Below are positions 42,572-51,664 of a DNA stretch of 64,000 nt, one piece after another. The first letter of the stretch is position 1. Every line of letters begins with the position of its first letter. The position numbers were made by a program, and so were the translations under genes. A model generated the notes under the pieces. That model made no database searches, was not told the DNA's origin, and saw only the letters and a list, made by a program, of their open reading frames with translations. The DNA lies in the NCBI GenBank assembly GCA_002238825.1, contig MPNC01000012.1:45822-109821 (forward strand). Direction: 5' to 3'. The DNA is from SAR202 cluster bacterium bin87. Its GTDB lineage: Bacteria; Chloroflexota; Dehalococcoidia; Lucifugimonadales; UBA3495.

Positions 42572-43291
42572 CTACTCAGATCGGGTCTCGAAGCGGCCGA
42601 TGAACTCGCGCTCCTTGGCCTCGACTTGCCGCGGAAGGCGCGCCAGCGCCAACCGCTCCGGTAATACTATACCGCCGGAGAAGATCAATTTCATCGCGTC
42701 TTCCACGGTGAGGTCGGTTTCGAAGAGATCGTCTTCATTGACGAAGGCCATATTGCCGGAAGTCGGATTGGGCACAGTGGGTATGTAAACGATTGCCATG
42801 GAATGGCCTCCGCTTTGGGAGAACGCTCGGCCGGTCACAAACCCGACCGCTACCATACCTTCCCGGGGCCACTCGAGAAAAACCACGCGGCTGAAATTGT
42901 AGTCGGACGCCAGGAGCGTCGTAGCCTGTTCCGTCACTCCGAAGATGGTCTTGACCACCGGTACCTTGTGCAGGACGAATCCCATGCTGCCCATGATCTT
43001 TCGGCCCGCTGCCAGAGAAACGAAAAGACCTATCAGGTAAAAGATGACAATGATGCCAATCAAGCCTATACCAGGGAAGTCCCAAGGCTGGCCCTGTATG
43101 AAAGGCATTGGTCTGATGAAGCTGTCCGTGCGACCAATGATGAACGCCAGGACAAAAACTGTCACCAGGATAGGTACCAGCTGCATCAGGCCGGCGAGAA
43201 TCTTGCCCTGAAAATGGCCCTCAATACGTTGACCCCAGGTCGGTTCCTCACGCTCCGCCCGACCCAGCGGCTGCTGGTCTTTAGAACCCAA
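42572..43291 (-). CDS. DUF502 family membrane protein
   Basis: 239-residue DUF502 protein with two transmembrane helices (about 31-51 and 73-95): GLMQLVPILVTVFVLAFI and GIGLIGIIVIFYLIGLF. HKVPVVKTIFGVTEQ and FLEWPREGMVAVGFVTG are the family signatures. TTG start at 43291 with GGGAGGCGG just upstream. Function unknown; orthologues are frequent in Chloroflexota and proteobacteria. Confidence 0.9.
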   Translation of the reverse strand: MGSKDQQPLGRAEREEPTWGQRIEGHFQGKILAGLMQLVPILVTVFVLAFIIGRTDSFIRPMPFIQGQPWDFPGIGLIGIIVIFYLIGLFVSLAAGRKIMGSMGFVLHKVPVVKTIFGVTEQATTLLASDYNFSRVVFLEWPREGMVAVGFVTGRAFSQSGGHSMAIVYIPTVPNPTSGNMAFVNEDDLFETDLTVEDAMKLIFSGGIVLPERLALARLPRQVEAKEREFIGRFETRSE

Positions 43292-43425
43292 AGCCGCCTC
43301 CCTCGTGCCCGGCGCTTCAGATCCCCGCGCCCAAAGGCATCTATTTCAGCAGTATGCTGTAACTTTCAGCGTAATTCAATGAGTCTAGAATGCTTAAATG
43401 CGGCGGTTTGCTTCGTCGTCCCGCC

Positions 43426-44148
43426 TTATGCCGGTCGATTGCCGAAATGCAACGCCACGCCTCCAAAGCCCAAACGGCGGTAACCCACGTCTACCAGTCC
43501 GGCCTGGCGGAATACATTAGCCAGCCCGTCTGCGGTAAGGAAGTAATCGACGCTGTCGGGCAAGTAGGTATAAGCGGTTCGATCACCGGCAACAATTTGC
43601 CCCATCAGCGGAACCAGCCGATGGAAATAGAAACGTCCCATGGTGGACGCGATACCCGCGGGCATGGGTGTCAGCTCGAGGGTGGTAACCCGGCCGCCGG
43701 GCGCGACGACCCGGGCCATTTCCCGGACTGCGGAAGGCACATCCGGCATGTTGCGGAGGCTGAATCCCGCGGTGGCGCCGATGAACGAAGCGTCCGGGAA
43801 GGGCAGTCGCAGGGCATCTCCCTGGACGAAATGTACTCTCTGCCCAGGGCCGGAACCTCCAACCCGCCGCCGATTGGCGATAGTCAGCATTTCGGGCAGC
43901 AGGTCAACACCTACGATTTCCGTGGTGTTGCGGCAATCGGCCAGGGCAAAAGCCAGGTCACCGGTTCCCGTGGCGACATCCAGAGCCGGCCCAACGGCGG
44001 TTCCAGCAGTCAGTCGGGCGGTCGCGCGTTTCCAACGGTGGTGCAACCCACCCGTCATGAGCGAGTTCATCAGGTCGTAGCGTGGCGAGATGCGCGCGAA
44101 CATCTCCGCCACGTAGCGTCGCTTCTCGTCGCCGCTCAAGTTGGCCAT
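43426..44148 (-). CDS. menG: demethylmenaquinone/2-methoxy-benzoquinol methyltransferase
   Basis: 240-residue UbiE/MenG methyltransferase; methylates demethylmenaquinone using SAM. FARISPRYDLMNSLMTGGLHHRWK and ALDVATGTGDLAFAL (SAM motif I) are diagnostic; GFSLRNMPDVPSAVREMARVVAPGG and the end GGVALHFGNRP follow. Start at 44148 (MANLSGDEKRR), four bases after the RibD-like stop. Last gene of the menaquinone-type operon. Confidence 0.95.
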   Translation of the reverse strand: MANLSGDEKRRYVAEMFARISPRYDLMNSLMTGGLHHRWKRATARLTAGTAVGPALDVATGTGDLAFALADCRNTTEIVGVDLLPEMLTIANRRRVGGSGPGQRVHFVQGDALRLPFPDASFIGATAGFSLRNMPDVPSAVREMARVVAPGGRVTTLELTPMPAGIASTMGRFYFHRLVPLMGQIVAGDRTAYTYLPDSVDYFLTADGLANVFRQAGLVDVGYRRLGFGGVALHFGNRPA

Positions 44149-44152
44149 TGTG

Positions 44153-44680
44153 CTAACGCGTTTTGCGAGCGCGGTATCTGAGAGCCACCACGCCATCGGC
44201 GTGAGATTGCGCCGAATCCAACTCCAGCGCTGTCGGCGATCCGGGCCCGCCGAACAAAGGGACACCCTGACCAAGGATAGTCGGTATCAAGAAGACCAGG
44301 TACTCGTCGACGAGTCCGGCCTGCCGGAACTGGTCCGCCAGATCGGCCCCTCCCACCAGCCAAACGGTTCCGGAGTGCCGTTCCGCGATTTCCCGGGCGA
44401 AATCTGGAGCGTTGGTCCGTACGAAACTGGCCTCCGGTGGTCCGTCGCTCGGTGGAGAATGGGTGAACACGTAAGCCGGTTTGCCCGGGTACGGCCACTC
44501 TCCGAAACTCACTACCTGGTCGTAGGTGCGCCGGCCCATCACCAAGGCTTCGACCCCGGCGTAAAATTCAGCGTAACCATAGTCGTTGGGTTCGCCGGCG
44601 GGCAACCAGTCAACACCGCCGGCGGAGTCAGCGATGAAGCCATCCAGGCTGGAAGCGACGTAATAGACTATTCGTGCCAT
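44153..44680 (-). CDS. dihydrofolate reductase/RibD C-terminal family protein
   Basis: 175-residue RibD-C/DHFR-fold reductase: RIVYYVASSLDGFIADSAGGVDWL, ALVMGRRTYDQVVSFGEWPYPGKPAYVFT, and VWLVGGADLADQFRQAGLVDEYLVFLIPTILGQGVPLFG. Family members reduce pteridine- or ribosyl-pyrimidine-like substrates with NADPH; many are uncharacterised. Sits within the quinone operon, 15 bases after ubiX and four before menG. Its part in that pathway is not known. Confidence 0.92.
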   Translation of the reverse strand: MARIVYYVASSLDGFIADSAGGVDWLPAGEPNDYGYAEFYAGVEALVMGRRTYDQVVSFGEWPYPGKPAYVFTHSPPSDGPPEASFVRTNAPDFAREIAERHSGTVWLVGGADLADQFRQAGLVDEYLVFLIPTILGQGVPLFGGPGSPTALELDSAQSHADGVVALRYRARKTR

Positions 44681-44695
44681 GGTTGAGCTCTTCCG

Positions 44696-45298
44696 CTATC
44701 GTTCGCGATCACGGTACTGCATGTCGTCCGGAAGGCCATCGGTGACGCCGGAGGCGACGAGGGCGCGCTGGACTACAAAGCGAACCACGCCGTCGATGTC
44801 CAGCGGCTTCAGATAAAACGGGGGCTCGGGCGGCAGAATGGTGGCGCCCAGACGCGACAGCGTTAGGAGATTTTCCAGGTGGATGGCATGGAGTGGCGTT
44901 TCCCTGGGTATCAGGGTGAGCCGTCGGTTCTCTTTGACGGTGACATCAGCCGCACGCAACAGGAGGTTGGGCGTCAGACCGTGGGCTAATGAAGCCACCG
45001 TGTTCATGCTGGCCGGGGCGATGATCATTCCCGCCGTGGGGAAGGTTCCGCTGGCAATGGGAGCGAACAGATCGGAGATGGCGTAGGTGGCGAAATGGGG
45101 ATGCTCCGTCCACCGCGCAACCGCCGCGTTGTACGCTTCGTCGAGCTCTTCCTGCCATACCATGCGCGCAGCATTGGAGGCGACAACGATCACCGGTGTT
45201 TCCCGCTCCAGCAGCGTGTCGATCAGATCACGGGCGATGATAGACCCGCTGGCTCCCGTAATCCCTACAACCAGCGGACGAGATGGGCGAGAGGTCAT
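44696..45298 (-). CDS. ubiX: UbiX-type flavin prenyltransferase
   Basis: 200-residue flavin prenyltransferase that makes prenylated FMN, the cofactor of UbiD decarboxylases. LVVGITGASGSIIARDLIDTL, VVASNAARMV and PTAGMIIAPASMNTVASLAHGLTPNLLLRAADVTVKENRRLTLIPRETP are typical. Start at 45298 (MTSRPSRPL) fits family length; a start 21 codons upstream is possible. Its UbiD partner is encoded three genes away counted within the same operon. Confidence 0.94.
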   Translation of the reverse strand: MTSRPSRPLVVGITGASGSIIARDLIDTLLERETPVIVVASNAARMVWQEELDEAYNAAVARWTEHPHFATYAISDLFAPIASGTFPTAGMIIAPASMNTVASLAHGLTPNLLLRAADVTVKENRRLTLIPRETPLHAIHLENLLTLSRLGATILPPEPPFYLKPLDIDGVVRFVVQRALVASGVTDGLPDDMQYRDRER

Positions 45299-45376
45299 GC
45301 CGCCGTCGATACGCAACCGATTGGCATCCGAGTCATTCACCGGCAAGCCCGATCGTTGCATCGGTTCGAGCGCAGG

Positions 45377-46303
45377 CTACCACGGGAAAAAGCCGTCGAA
45401 CGGCAGCGCTACGGCAAGGATCGTAAAGGCCAACAGCTGTGTGGAAATGTACTTGTTGAACGCGAACGCCTTGCCCACCATGGCCGGCTGCCCGGACTTG
45501 ACCATGTTGTTTTCGTAAATGAGCAGGATTGCAGCGACCACCCAGCCAATGAAGTAGAACACGTTCAACTCCATCCAGATGCCCAGCGCCAAAAGCGCGG
45601 CCGCGGCCAGACTGTGCAACACCCGGGTGGTGCGGATGGCGTTGCGCACGCCAAACCGGGCCGCGATGGACTTGATCCGGTTGGCGCGGTCGAAATCGAA
45701 GTCCATGCTGCCATAGATTGTTTCGAACCCTCCGGCCCACATCATCACCGCAAAGGTCAGCAGCACCGGCTGCCAGGTGAGTTGACCGGTGACCCCGATC
45801 CAGGCGCCGGACGGGGCGATTGCGAGCGCCAGGCCCAGCATCAGGCTGCACAGCCAGGTAACGTACTTGGCGAAGGAGTAGAGCACGACGTACGTCGCCG
45901 CCACGGGCGCCAGCATCAGCGCCAGAGGGTTGAGTTGCCAGGCGGCGATGAAAAATATGCCGGCCCCGCCAGCCGCCATGCCGCCGACTTCCAGGGGTCT
46001 CAGGATGCCAGCGGGTATGTGCCGACCTGCAGTGCGTGGATTGCGAGCGTCTTCCCGGGCGTTGATTATGCGGTTGGCGGACATGCCGAGGGTACGGACT
46101 CCCACAAACGCCAACGTAATCCAGACGAAGGTGTGCCAACCAGGCCATCCGCTCCCGCCCGCAAAGTGCGACGCCAGCACCATGCCGATGTAACCGAACG
46201 GCATGGCGAACAGCGATTCCGATATGTTGATCGCGTTCAGGTAGTGCGGGACCTTCCCCGCCACCACACGAAAAGGGCCGGGATGTACGGGTGCGTTTTG
46301 CAT
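45377..46303 (-). CDS. UbiA family prenyltransferase (MqnP/UbiA-like)
   Basis: 308-residue integral membrane prenyltransferase with about eight helices. The first Asp-rich motif is NRIINAREDARNPRTAGRHIP and the second is YGSMDFDFDRANRIKSIAARFG. UbiA enzymes attach a polyprenyl tail to a hydroxylated ring. With UbiX-, UbiD- and MenG-type neighbours it fits the late futalosine route (1,4-dihydroxy-6-naphthoate prenylation), but substrate choice cannot be read directly. Start lacks a clear ribosome site. Confidence 0.93.
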   Translation of the reverse strand: MQNAPVHPGPFRVVAGKVPHYLNAINISESLFAMPFGYIGMVLASHFAGGSGWPGWHTFVWITLAFVGVRTLGMSANRIINAREDARNPRTAGRHIPAGILRPLEVGGMAAGGAGIFFIAAWQLNPLALMLAPVAATYVVLYSFAKYVTWLCSLMLGLALAIAPSGAWIGVTGQLTWQPVLLTFAVMMWAGGFETIYGSMDFDFDRANRIKSIAARFGVRNAIRTTRVLHSLAAAALLALGIWMELNVFYFIGWVVAAILLIYENNMVKSGQPAMVGKAFAFNKYISTQLLAFTILAVALPFDGFFPW

Positions 46304-46385
46304 ACCCGTTCATGGTAGCACACGACCCTTCCCGCGCCCGGTAACCCCACGCCAATGCGCTGGCCGAAACTATCAGCGGGGTATT

Positions 46386-47864
46386 TCAGCCGCCGGGGCC
46401 TGCGAAGGAGCTTATGCCGTCCAGTCCCAGCTCTGCCCACCTCGCCGAAACCCGGTCCCTAACTTCCTGGCTCATTTCGATGTCCGGCGGCCATTCGCGA
46501 TGGTAGCCTTCTTGCGGTCCTTTTCGGGTGGCGTCTATGCCGACCTTACTGCCAAAGCGGGGGGTGGGAGATGCCACGTCCAGGTCGTCGATGGGGCCGT
46601 CAACCAGGACGAGATCGGTGGCCGGGTTGATGTTGTTGGCCACTCGCCACGCCACTTCCGAAGGGTTCTGCACGTCCACGAAGTCGTCCACCACCACGAT
46701 CACCTTGGTCAGGCTGAGCAGTCCCAATCCCCACAGGCCGTACATCACCTTGCGGGCGTGTCCCGGGTACTCTTTCTTCATCGACACCAGTACCAGGTTA
46801 TGGAAAATACCTTCCGCGGGCATGTTGATGTCAACCACTTCGGGGAGGATGAGGCGGATCAGAGGCATGAAGACACGCTCAGTGACCTTGCCCATCCAAT
46901 AGTCCTCGGTGGGAGGCCTACCCACGAATGTGGTGGGGTAAATGGGATTGTGGCGGCGGGTGATGGTGGTCACGTGGAAAACCGGATAGGGCTCAGCAAG
47001 AGAGTAGTAACCGGTGTGGTCCCCAAAGGGGCCCTCCGTCCTTTCTTCACCGGGAATAACGTACCCTTCGAGAACGATCTCTGCATGAGCCGGCACCTTG
47101 AGATCCACCGACACTGCCTGGGTCAACTCGACGCCCTCATCGCGGATGAAACCGGCCAGTACCATCTCATCGATATCCGGCGGCAGCGGAGCGGACCCGG
47201 TCCAGATAGACGCCGGATCTCCTCCCAGCGCGACCGCAACCTCCAGTTTCTCCGCGCTCGCCCGGTAGTGGCGAGCTCCTACCTTGTGGGTCTGCCAGTG
47301 CATGCCGGTGGTGTTCCGGTCGAACACCTGCATCCGGTAGATCCCGTAGTTCTGCGTGCCGGTTTCGGGGTCGCGGGTGATCACCAGCGGCAGAGTGATG
47401 TACGGGCCGGCGTCCTCCGGCCAGCACTTGATGATCGGCAGACTGTACAGATCGACGTCTTCCCCTGTCAGGACTACCTGCTGACACGGGGGATTACTGA
47501 CAGTACGGGGCTGGAAAGCGCCCACGTGAACCAGCTGGCCCAGGGTGCGAAGCTTGTTCAGGACACCCTGCGGAGGCCCGCCCTGGACCATTTCGATCAT
47601 GGATTCCAGGCGCGCGGCCAGGCTGTCGGCATCCTCGACCTCAAGCGCCCAATTCATGCGCCGCTCGGAGCAGAAAAGGTTCATGGCCACGGGCATGTCG
47701 TGGCCATGAACGTTCTCAAACAGGAGCGCCGGTCCATCGGCCCGCATCAACCGATAGGCGATTTCAGTCATCTCCAACTCCGTTTCTACGGGAGCGGAGA
47801 TGCGTTTCAGGTCGCCTTTGCTTTCGAGGAAGGCGATGAACTCACGAAGATCCCGGTATGGCAT
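46386..47864 (-). CDS. UbiD family decarboxylase
   Basis: 492-residue UbiD decarboxylase that uses prenylated FMN. PYRDLREFIAFLESKGDLKRIS, FENVHGHDMPVAMNLFCSERRM, EGPFGDHTGYYS and YGLWGLGLLSLTKVIVVVDDFVDVQNPSEVAW are family hallmarks. The ERTEGPFGDHTGYYS segment holds the Arg-Glu-type active-site residues. First gene of the five-gene cluster ubiD-ubiA-ubiX-ribD-like-menG. In Chloroflexota such a set fits menaquinone via futalosine (MqnL-like) rather than ubiquinone. Confidence 0.95.
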   Translation of the reverse strand: MPYRDLREFIAFLESKGDLKRISAPVETELEMTEIAYRLMRADGPALLFENVHGHDMPVAMNLFCSERRMNWALEVEDADSLAARLESMIEMVQGGPPQGVLNKLRTLGQLVHVGAFQPRTVSNPPCQQVVLTGEDVDLYSLPIIKCWPEDAGPYITLPLVITRDPETGTQNYGIYRMQVFDRNTTGMHWQTHKVGARHYRASAEKLEVAVALGGDPASIWTGSAPLPPDIDEMVLAGFIRDEGVELTQAVSVDLKVPAHAEIVLEGYVIPGEERTEGPFGDHTGYYSLAEPYPVFHVTTITRRHNPIYPTTFVGRPPTEDYWMGKVTERVFMPLIRLILPEVVDINMPAEGIFHNLVLVSMKKEYPGHARKVMYGLWGLGLLSLTKVIVVVDDFVDVQNPSEVAWRVANNINPATDLVLVDGPIDDLDVASPTPRFGSKVGIDATRKGPQEGYHREWPPDIEMSQEVRDRVSARWAELGLDGISSFAGPGG

Positions 47865-47916
47865 ACGGTCTTGTTGGCCTCAGGTTTGTTTCAGACCCGA
47901 GGCCAGTACGCCGACC

Positions 47917-48240
47917 TTAGGAGTTTCGCATTTGGCTAAAGCAGTCGCTGCAATAGACCGGGCGATCGCCGCGGGGGCGGAACGGTACGGTTGCGTCGGC
48001 TCCGCAATTGCTGCAGACGATGGGGAAGCTTTCGCGCTGGCCTCCGCCGAATCCGCCGCCGCCGCCTCCGCCGCCGCCAAAGTTGTCACGAGGCTGGCCT
48101 CGCCGAGCGTTCCTGCACGAAACACATCGTTTCGGATAGTTGGTGAAGCCTCGTGAGGCGTAAAATTCCTGCTCGCCTACGGTGAAGAGAAACTCTGCTC
48201 CACAGTCGCTGCATTCAAGGGTCATATCGGAAAGGGCCAC
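47917..48240 (-). CDS. zinc-ribbon protein with two CxxC-x17-CxxC-type modules
   Basis: 107-residue protein with LECSDCGAEFLF, KRCVSCRNARR, IVCSNCGADATVPFRP and VYCSDCFSQM, that is two four-Cys zinc ribbons joined by a glycine-only linker of about 15 residues (47-64). GTG start at 48240 with GGAGG seven bases upstream. Conserved in Chloroflexota and related groups; role (RNA or DNA binding) not known. Confidence 0.9.
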   Translation of the reverse strand: MALSDMTLECSDCGAEFLFTVGEQEFYASRGFTNYPKRCVSCRNARRGQPRDNFGGGGGGGGGFGGGQRESFPIVCSNCGADATVPFRPRGDRPVYCSDCFSQMRNS

Positions 48241-48471
48241 GGTTCATCCTCCGGCCTGGTTGGTAATCACGGTGCACACGCTAGGTCTGTTTCGTCGGGC
48301 ACAGCGATTACAATACCCAAGGATCGAGGACCGGCGCAATTTCGCTTCCACTACTATACTTGCATCGTCAAGGGCAAACAACGATTTTCACCGCCTGAAT
48401 CGGAAAATCACAGGTCTCGGCGCCGTCTCGGGCGCCGGACACCATCTGGGTTCCGCATCACCGGGCCCTGG

Positions 48472-48906
48472 TCACACGGATTCAGCGACGAAGACCGGTA
48501 TCTTCCGCGAGGTACGCCCCTGGTACTCCTCATACGGAGGAAACGCCTCGACGGAGGCAGCCCAGAGCCGAGCGCGCTCGTCGGGGTCGGACGCTTCGCG
48601 AACACGCATGGCGTAAACCTCTGCCTCGTCCCTGATTTCGACGTCGGCGTCGGCACGCAGGTTGTACACCCACACCGGGTTCCGTGGCGCGCCGCCCTGC
48701 GAGCCGACCAAAACGTAGGCGTCGCCAACTTTTACGCGCATGAGCGGGGTCTTCCGAATGGCTCCGGTCTTGTTTCCCCGGTTGGTTACGATGATTACCG
48801 GCAAACCGGTGTCGCGCAGCGTAGTCCCCTCGGTCCCGCCGCTGCTTTCGTATGCCTCCACCTGCTCGCGCACCCAATCCCTGGTCGACGGAATGTATTC
48901 CGGCAT
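48472..48906 (-). CDS. deazaflavin-dependent nitroreductase-fold oxidoreductase (Ddn-like)
   Basis: 144-residue split-barrel protein of the F420H2-dependent Ddn/DUF385 family: LPVIIVTNRGNKTGAIRKTPLMRV, YVLVGSQGGAPRNPVWVYNLRADADVEI and EYQGRTSRKIPVFV. These bind F420 and reduce quinones or other acceptors. AGGAGG lies before the ATG. It has its own promoter at 48936-48964 and is divergent from the GLUG-repeat gene. Confidence 0.93.
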   Translation of the reverse strand: MPEYIPSTRDWVREQVEAYESSGGTEGTTLRDTGLPVIIVTNRGNKTGAIRKTPLMRVKVGDAYVLVGSQGGAPRNPVWVYNLRADADVEIRDEAEVYAMRVREASDPDERARLWAASVEAFPPYEEYQGRTSRKIPVFVAESV

Positions 48907-48935
48907 TTCAGTTCCTCCTGGTTACAGTGGTCATC

Positions 48936-48964
48936 ATGATAACCCGAATCCCCGCGGGCAGTAA
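48936..48964 (-). promoter_or_regulatory. promoter of the Ddn-like gene
   Basis: Minus strand TTACTG (48964-48959), 17 bases, TATCAT (48941-48936). About 30-base leader to the ATG at 48906. Confidence 0.55.
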
Positions 48965-48985
48965 TGCCGAATGGCGAAACCTCGC

Positions 48986-48991
48986 TATAAT
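48986..48991 (+). promoter_or_regulatory. -10 element for the GLUG lipoprotein gene
   Basis: A consensus TATAAT on the plus strand, about 100 bases before the ATG at 49092; no convincing -35. Confidence 0.4.
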
Positions 48992-49091
48992 GCCGTGGTG
49001 GATTAGATAGCGCGATGCTGGAGAGACGGGGCGCTCCCGTTGTTTCGGGGCGCTGGCACGCCGCGTGGTTCTACCTCCCAGGAAGGTGCGC

Positions 49092-51578
49092 ATGGTGATG
49101 AATTGGTCGGAACATCCGGTGGCCATTCGCGCCGGTTGGTCCTGGCGACGGATCGGATTGGCTGTGTTCGGGGCTCTCGCGATATCGGTCCTGCTGGCGG
49201 CCTGCGGGTCCGACCCGGCGCCGGACCGGGAACCGGAGAACGGTCGCTCCGAGCGGGCGGCGACAGACGAACCGTCCCCCACCGGGAGCCCGCCGACGGC
49301 GCGTCCAACCGTATCCGGATTCGGGCAAGGCCAGTCCAACCAGGCGCCCGCAACTCGTGCGCCGTCCTCGCCGACACCATCGGGGGCGGCTGAAGCGCCG
49401 CCGACCGCCGTTCCGGAGATTGCACCCACCGCCACAAGTGAGCCGGGCGCAACCCCTGTCCCGGTTCCTGCGCCGGCGGCCGTCATCGACGGGGACTACG
49501 ACGCGAATGACAACGGCCTGATCGAGATCCGCGACCTGGCGCAACTGGACGCGATCCGTTACGACATGGACGGCGACGGCGCAGCTGACGATGACGCCGG
49601 CCTCGTCCCGTATTTGGAAGCTTTCCCAGACCCCGCAGACGAAATGGGTTGCCGCGTGGGCGGATGCGAAGGCTATGAATTATTGGCCGACCTTAGTCTG
49701 GACACCAACGGCAACGGAATGGCAGACCCGGAGGACCGTTACTGGAACTCTGGCTCAGGGTGGGAACCCATCGGCTATTACCGGGGGTCCGATGACCAGC
49801 AGGCTTTCCAGACCGCACTGGAAGGCAACGGCTACACCATCGCCAATTTGTACATTTCCCGGCCGCACGAGGATTACGTCGGTCTCTTTGGCTTCAGCAG
49901 CGGTGGGGAGATCCGGAACATCGCGGTGACCGCAGCCGACGTGACGGGCCACGACTACGTCGGTGCGCTGGTGGGCAACAACGAAGAAGGGGGTCGAGTG
50001 ATCGACTGCGTATCCCACGGAGCCGTCACCGGAAACGATTTTGTGGGTGGCCTGGTCGGCGACGACAAGGATGGCGGACGAATTTCCGACAGCGCAGCCA
50101 GCGGCTCGGTCACGGGCCTGCGATACGTCGGGGGTTTGGTCGGCCGGGTTGACGGGAACTTTGGCAGCTCGACCCGTAACAGTTCCGCCGACGGCGACGT
50201 GGCCGGCAACGACTTCGTGGGCGGTCTGGTCGGGTTCAACGACGGCAGCATCGAAGGCGGGTCAGCCACCGGGCGCGTGTCCGGAAACGTCAATGTCGGA
50301 GGACTGGTGGGAAGAGGGAACGGCGGCAAGGTCAGCGACAGCATGGCCAGCGGCGACGTCACCGGCAGGACCGACATTGGAGGTCTGATCGGACGCAACG
50401 ATGGCGAAATCAGCGATAGCAAAGCGCAAGGGGCCGTAACCGGACAGGACAACGTGGGTGGCCTGGCCGGGTACAACGGTCAGGGCACGGTCAGCAATAG
50501 CCGGGCCTCAGGGACCGCAACTGGACAGGACAACGTTGGCGGCCTGGTCGGACGCAACGGAGAAGGCGCGGTGGTCGATGGCGCTGCGGAAGGCACGGCC
50601 ACGGGCAACAACAAGGTCGGCGGACTCGTGGGCTACAACGACGGGGACCTCAGCGACTGCGCCGCGTCCGGAACCGTACAGGGCGTTGACGATATTGGGG
50701 GACTGGTCGGCCGCAACAACGGCGGAACCCTGACGTCCTGCACCGCCGCCGGCGAGGTGTCAGGCAACGACAACGTCGGAGGCCTGGTGGGATACCACGA
50801 GGAGGGCGGAACAATCGCGGCAAGCTCGGCCTCCGGCGCCGTAGACGGCGAAGACGACATCGGCGGCCTGGTCGGAGACAGCGAGGGTCACATCGCCGCG
50901 AGTTCGGCCGACGGCGGCGTCACGGGCAACGACAATGTGGGCGGACTGGTCGGGCGCAACAACGGTGGTACCATAACCGCCGGCACCGCCAACGGTTCGG
51001 CAACTGGCCGCGAAAACGTGGGCGGACTGGTCGGGCACAACGACGGCGTAGTCCAGGAAGGGATCGCGAGCGGCGACGCGGCCGGCGACGCGAACGTTGG
51101 CGGTCTGATGGGTTACAACGACGCCGACATCAGCGATTGCAGCGCCAGCGGCGACGCCACCGGTGTCCAGGACTTTGTCGGCGGGCTTATCGGGCACAAC
51201 TACCGGGGCGACGTAACCCGTTGCGATGCCAGCGGCCCCGCTTCGGGAAACAACTACGTCGGCGGGCTGATCGGTTCCAATGACGAGGGATCAATCCGCG
51301 GGAGCATGGCGGAAGGAAACGCCACCGGCACTGATTTCGTCGGAGGACTCATCGGCCAGAACACCGTGGGCGTGGTTGACGCCAGCGTCGCCTCCGGTGC
51401 CGCTTCGGGCAACGAGTTCGTGGGCGGACTGATCGGGGACAACGGCGGCGACATCCGCAACTGCGCGGCCAGCGGCGACGTGACTGGCCGGCGACAGATC
51501 GGCCTGCTGGTTGGCCGCAATTACGGCAGCCCGCTCGACAACAGCACGGGCACGGGCGCATTGACCGAGGCGAACTGA
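49092..51578 (+). CDS. lipoprotein with about 21 GLUG-type repeats
   Basis: 828-residue surface lipoprotein. The signal peptide ends in the lipobox LLAAC with Cys38. A Pro/Thr/Ala-rich linker to about 140 follows, then an acidic Asp/Asn segment (DGDYDANDNGLIEI, DMDGDGAADDD, DTNGNGMADPED) that looks like calcium-binding repeats, and from about 265 to the end about 21 repeats of 25-28 residues of the type VGGLVGxNxGxIxxSxASGxVTG. GLUG repeats form beta-solenoids and occur in adhesins and peptidase-associated surface proteins. Start at 49092 with AGGAAGG before it. Confidence 0.9.
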   Translation: MVMNWSEHPVAIRAGWSWRRIGLAVFGALAISVLLAACGSDPAPDREPENGRSERAATDEPSPTGSPPTARPTVSGFGQGQSNQAPATRAPSSPTPSGAAEAPPTAVPEIAPTATSEPGATPVPVPAPAAVIDGDYDANDNGLIEIRDLAQLDAIRYDMDGDGAADDDAGLVPYLEAFPDPADEMGCRVGGCEGYELLADLSLDTNGNGMADPEDRYWNSGSGWEPIGYYRGSDDQQAFQTALEGNGYTIANLYISRPHEDYVGLFGFSSGGEIRNIAVTAADVTGHDYVGALVGNNEEGGRVIDCVSHGAVTGNDFVGGLVGDDKDGGRISDSAASGSVTGLRYVGGLVGRVDGNFGSSTRNSSADGDVAGNDFVGGLVGFNDGSIEGGSATGRVSGNVNVGGLVGRGNGGKVSDSMASGDVTGRTDIGGLIGRNDGEISDSKAQGAVTGQDNVGGLAGYNGQGTVSNSRASGTATGQDNVGGLVGRNGEGAVVDGAAEGTATGNNKVGGLVGYNDGDLSDCAASGTVQGVDDIGGLVGRNNGGTLTSCTAAGEVSGNDNVGGLVGYHEEGGTIAASSASGAVDGEDDIGGLVGDSEGHIAASSADGGVTGNDNVGGLVGRNNGGTITAGTANGSATGRENVGGLVGHNDGVVQEGIASGDAAGDANVGGLMGYNDADISDCSASGDATGVQDFVGGLIGHNYRGDVTRCDASGPASGNNYVGGLIGSNDEGSIRGSMAEGNATGTDFVGGLIGQNTVGVVDASVASGAASGNEFVGGLIGDNGGDIRNCAASGDVTGRRQIGLLVGRNYGSPLDNSTGTGALTEAN

Positions 51579-51600
51579 CGGTTCTGGCGCAACGTGCCGC

Positions 51601-51629
51601 GTCAAAGACCATCGCCTCGCGGGTATAAT
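51601..51629 (+). promoter_or_regulatory. candidate promoter of the ThDP-enzyme gene
   Basis: GTCAAA (51601-51606), 17 bases, TATAAT (51624-51629). Good -10, weak -35; leader about 30 bases. Confidence 0.5.
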
Positions 51630-51664
51630 GCTCAGGCTATCGAAATCCAACGGAGGACAATTGC

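Noticed and set aside
49900..51578. Repetitive DNA considered as a CRISPR array or tandem satellite
   Set aside because: The periodicity is in the encoded GLUG-type protein repeats; DNA units are not identical and there are no spacers.
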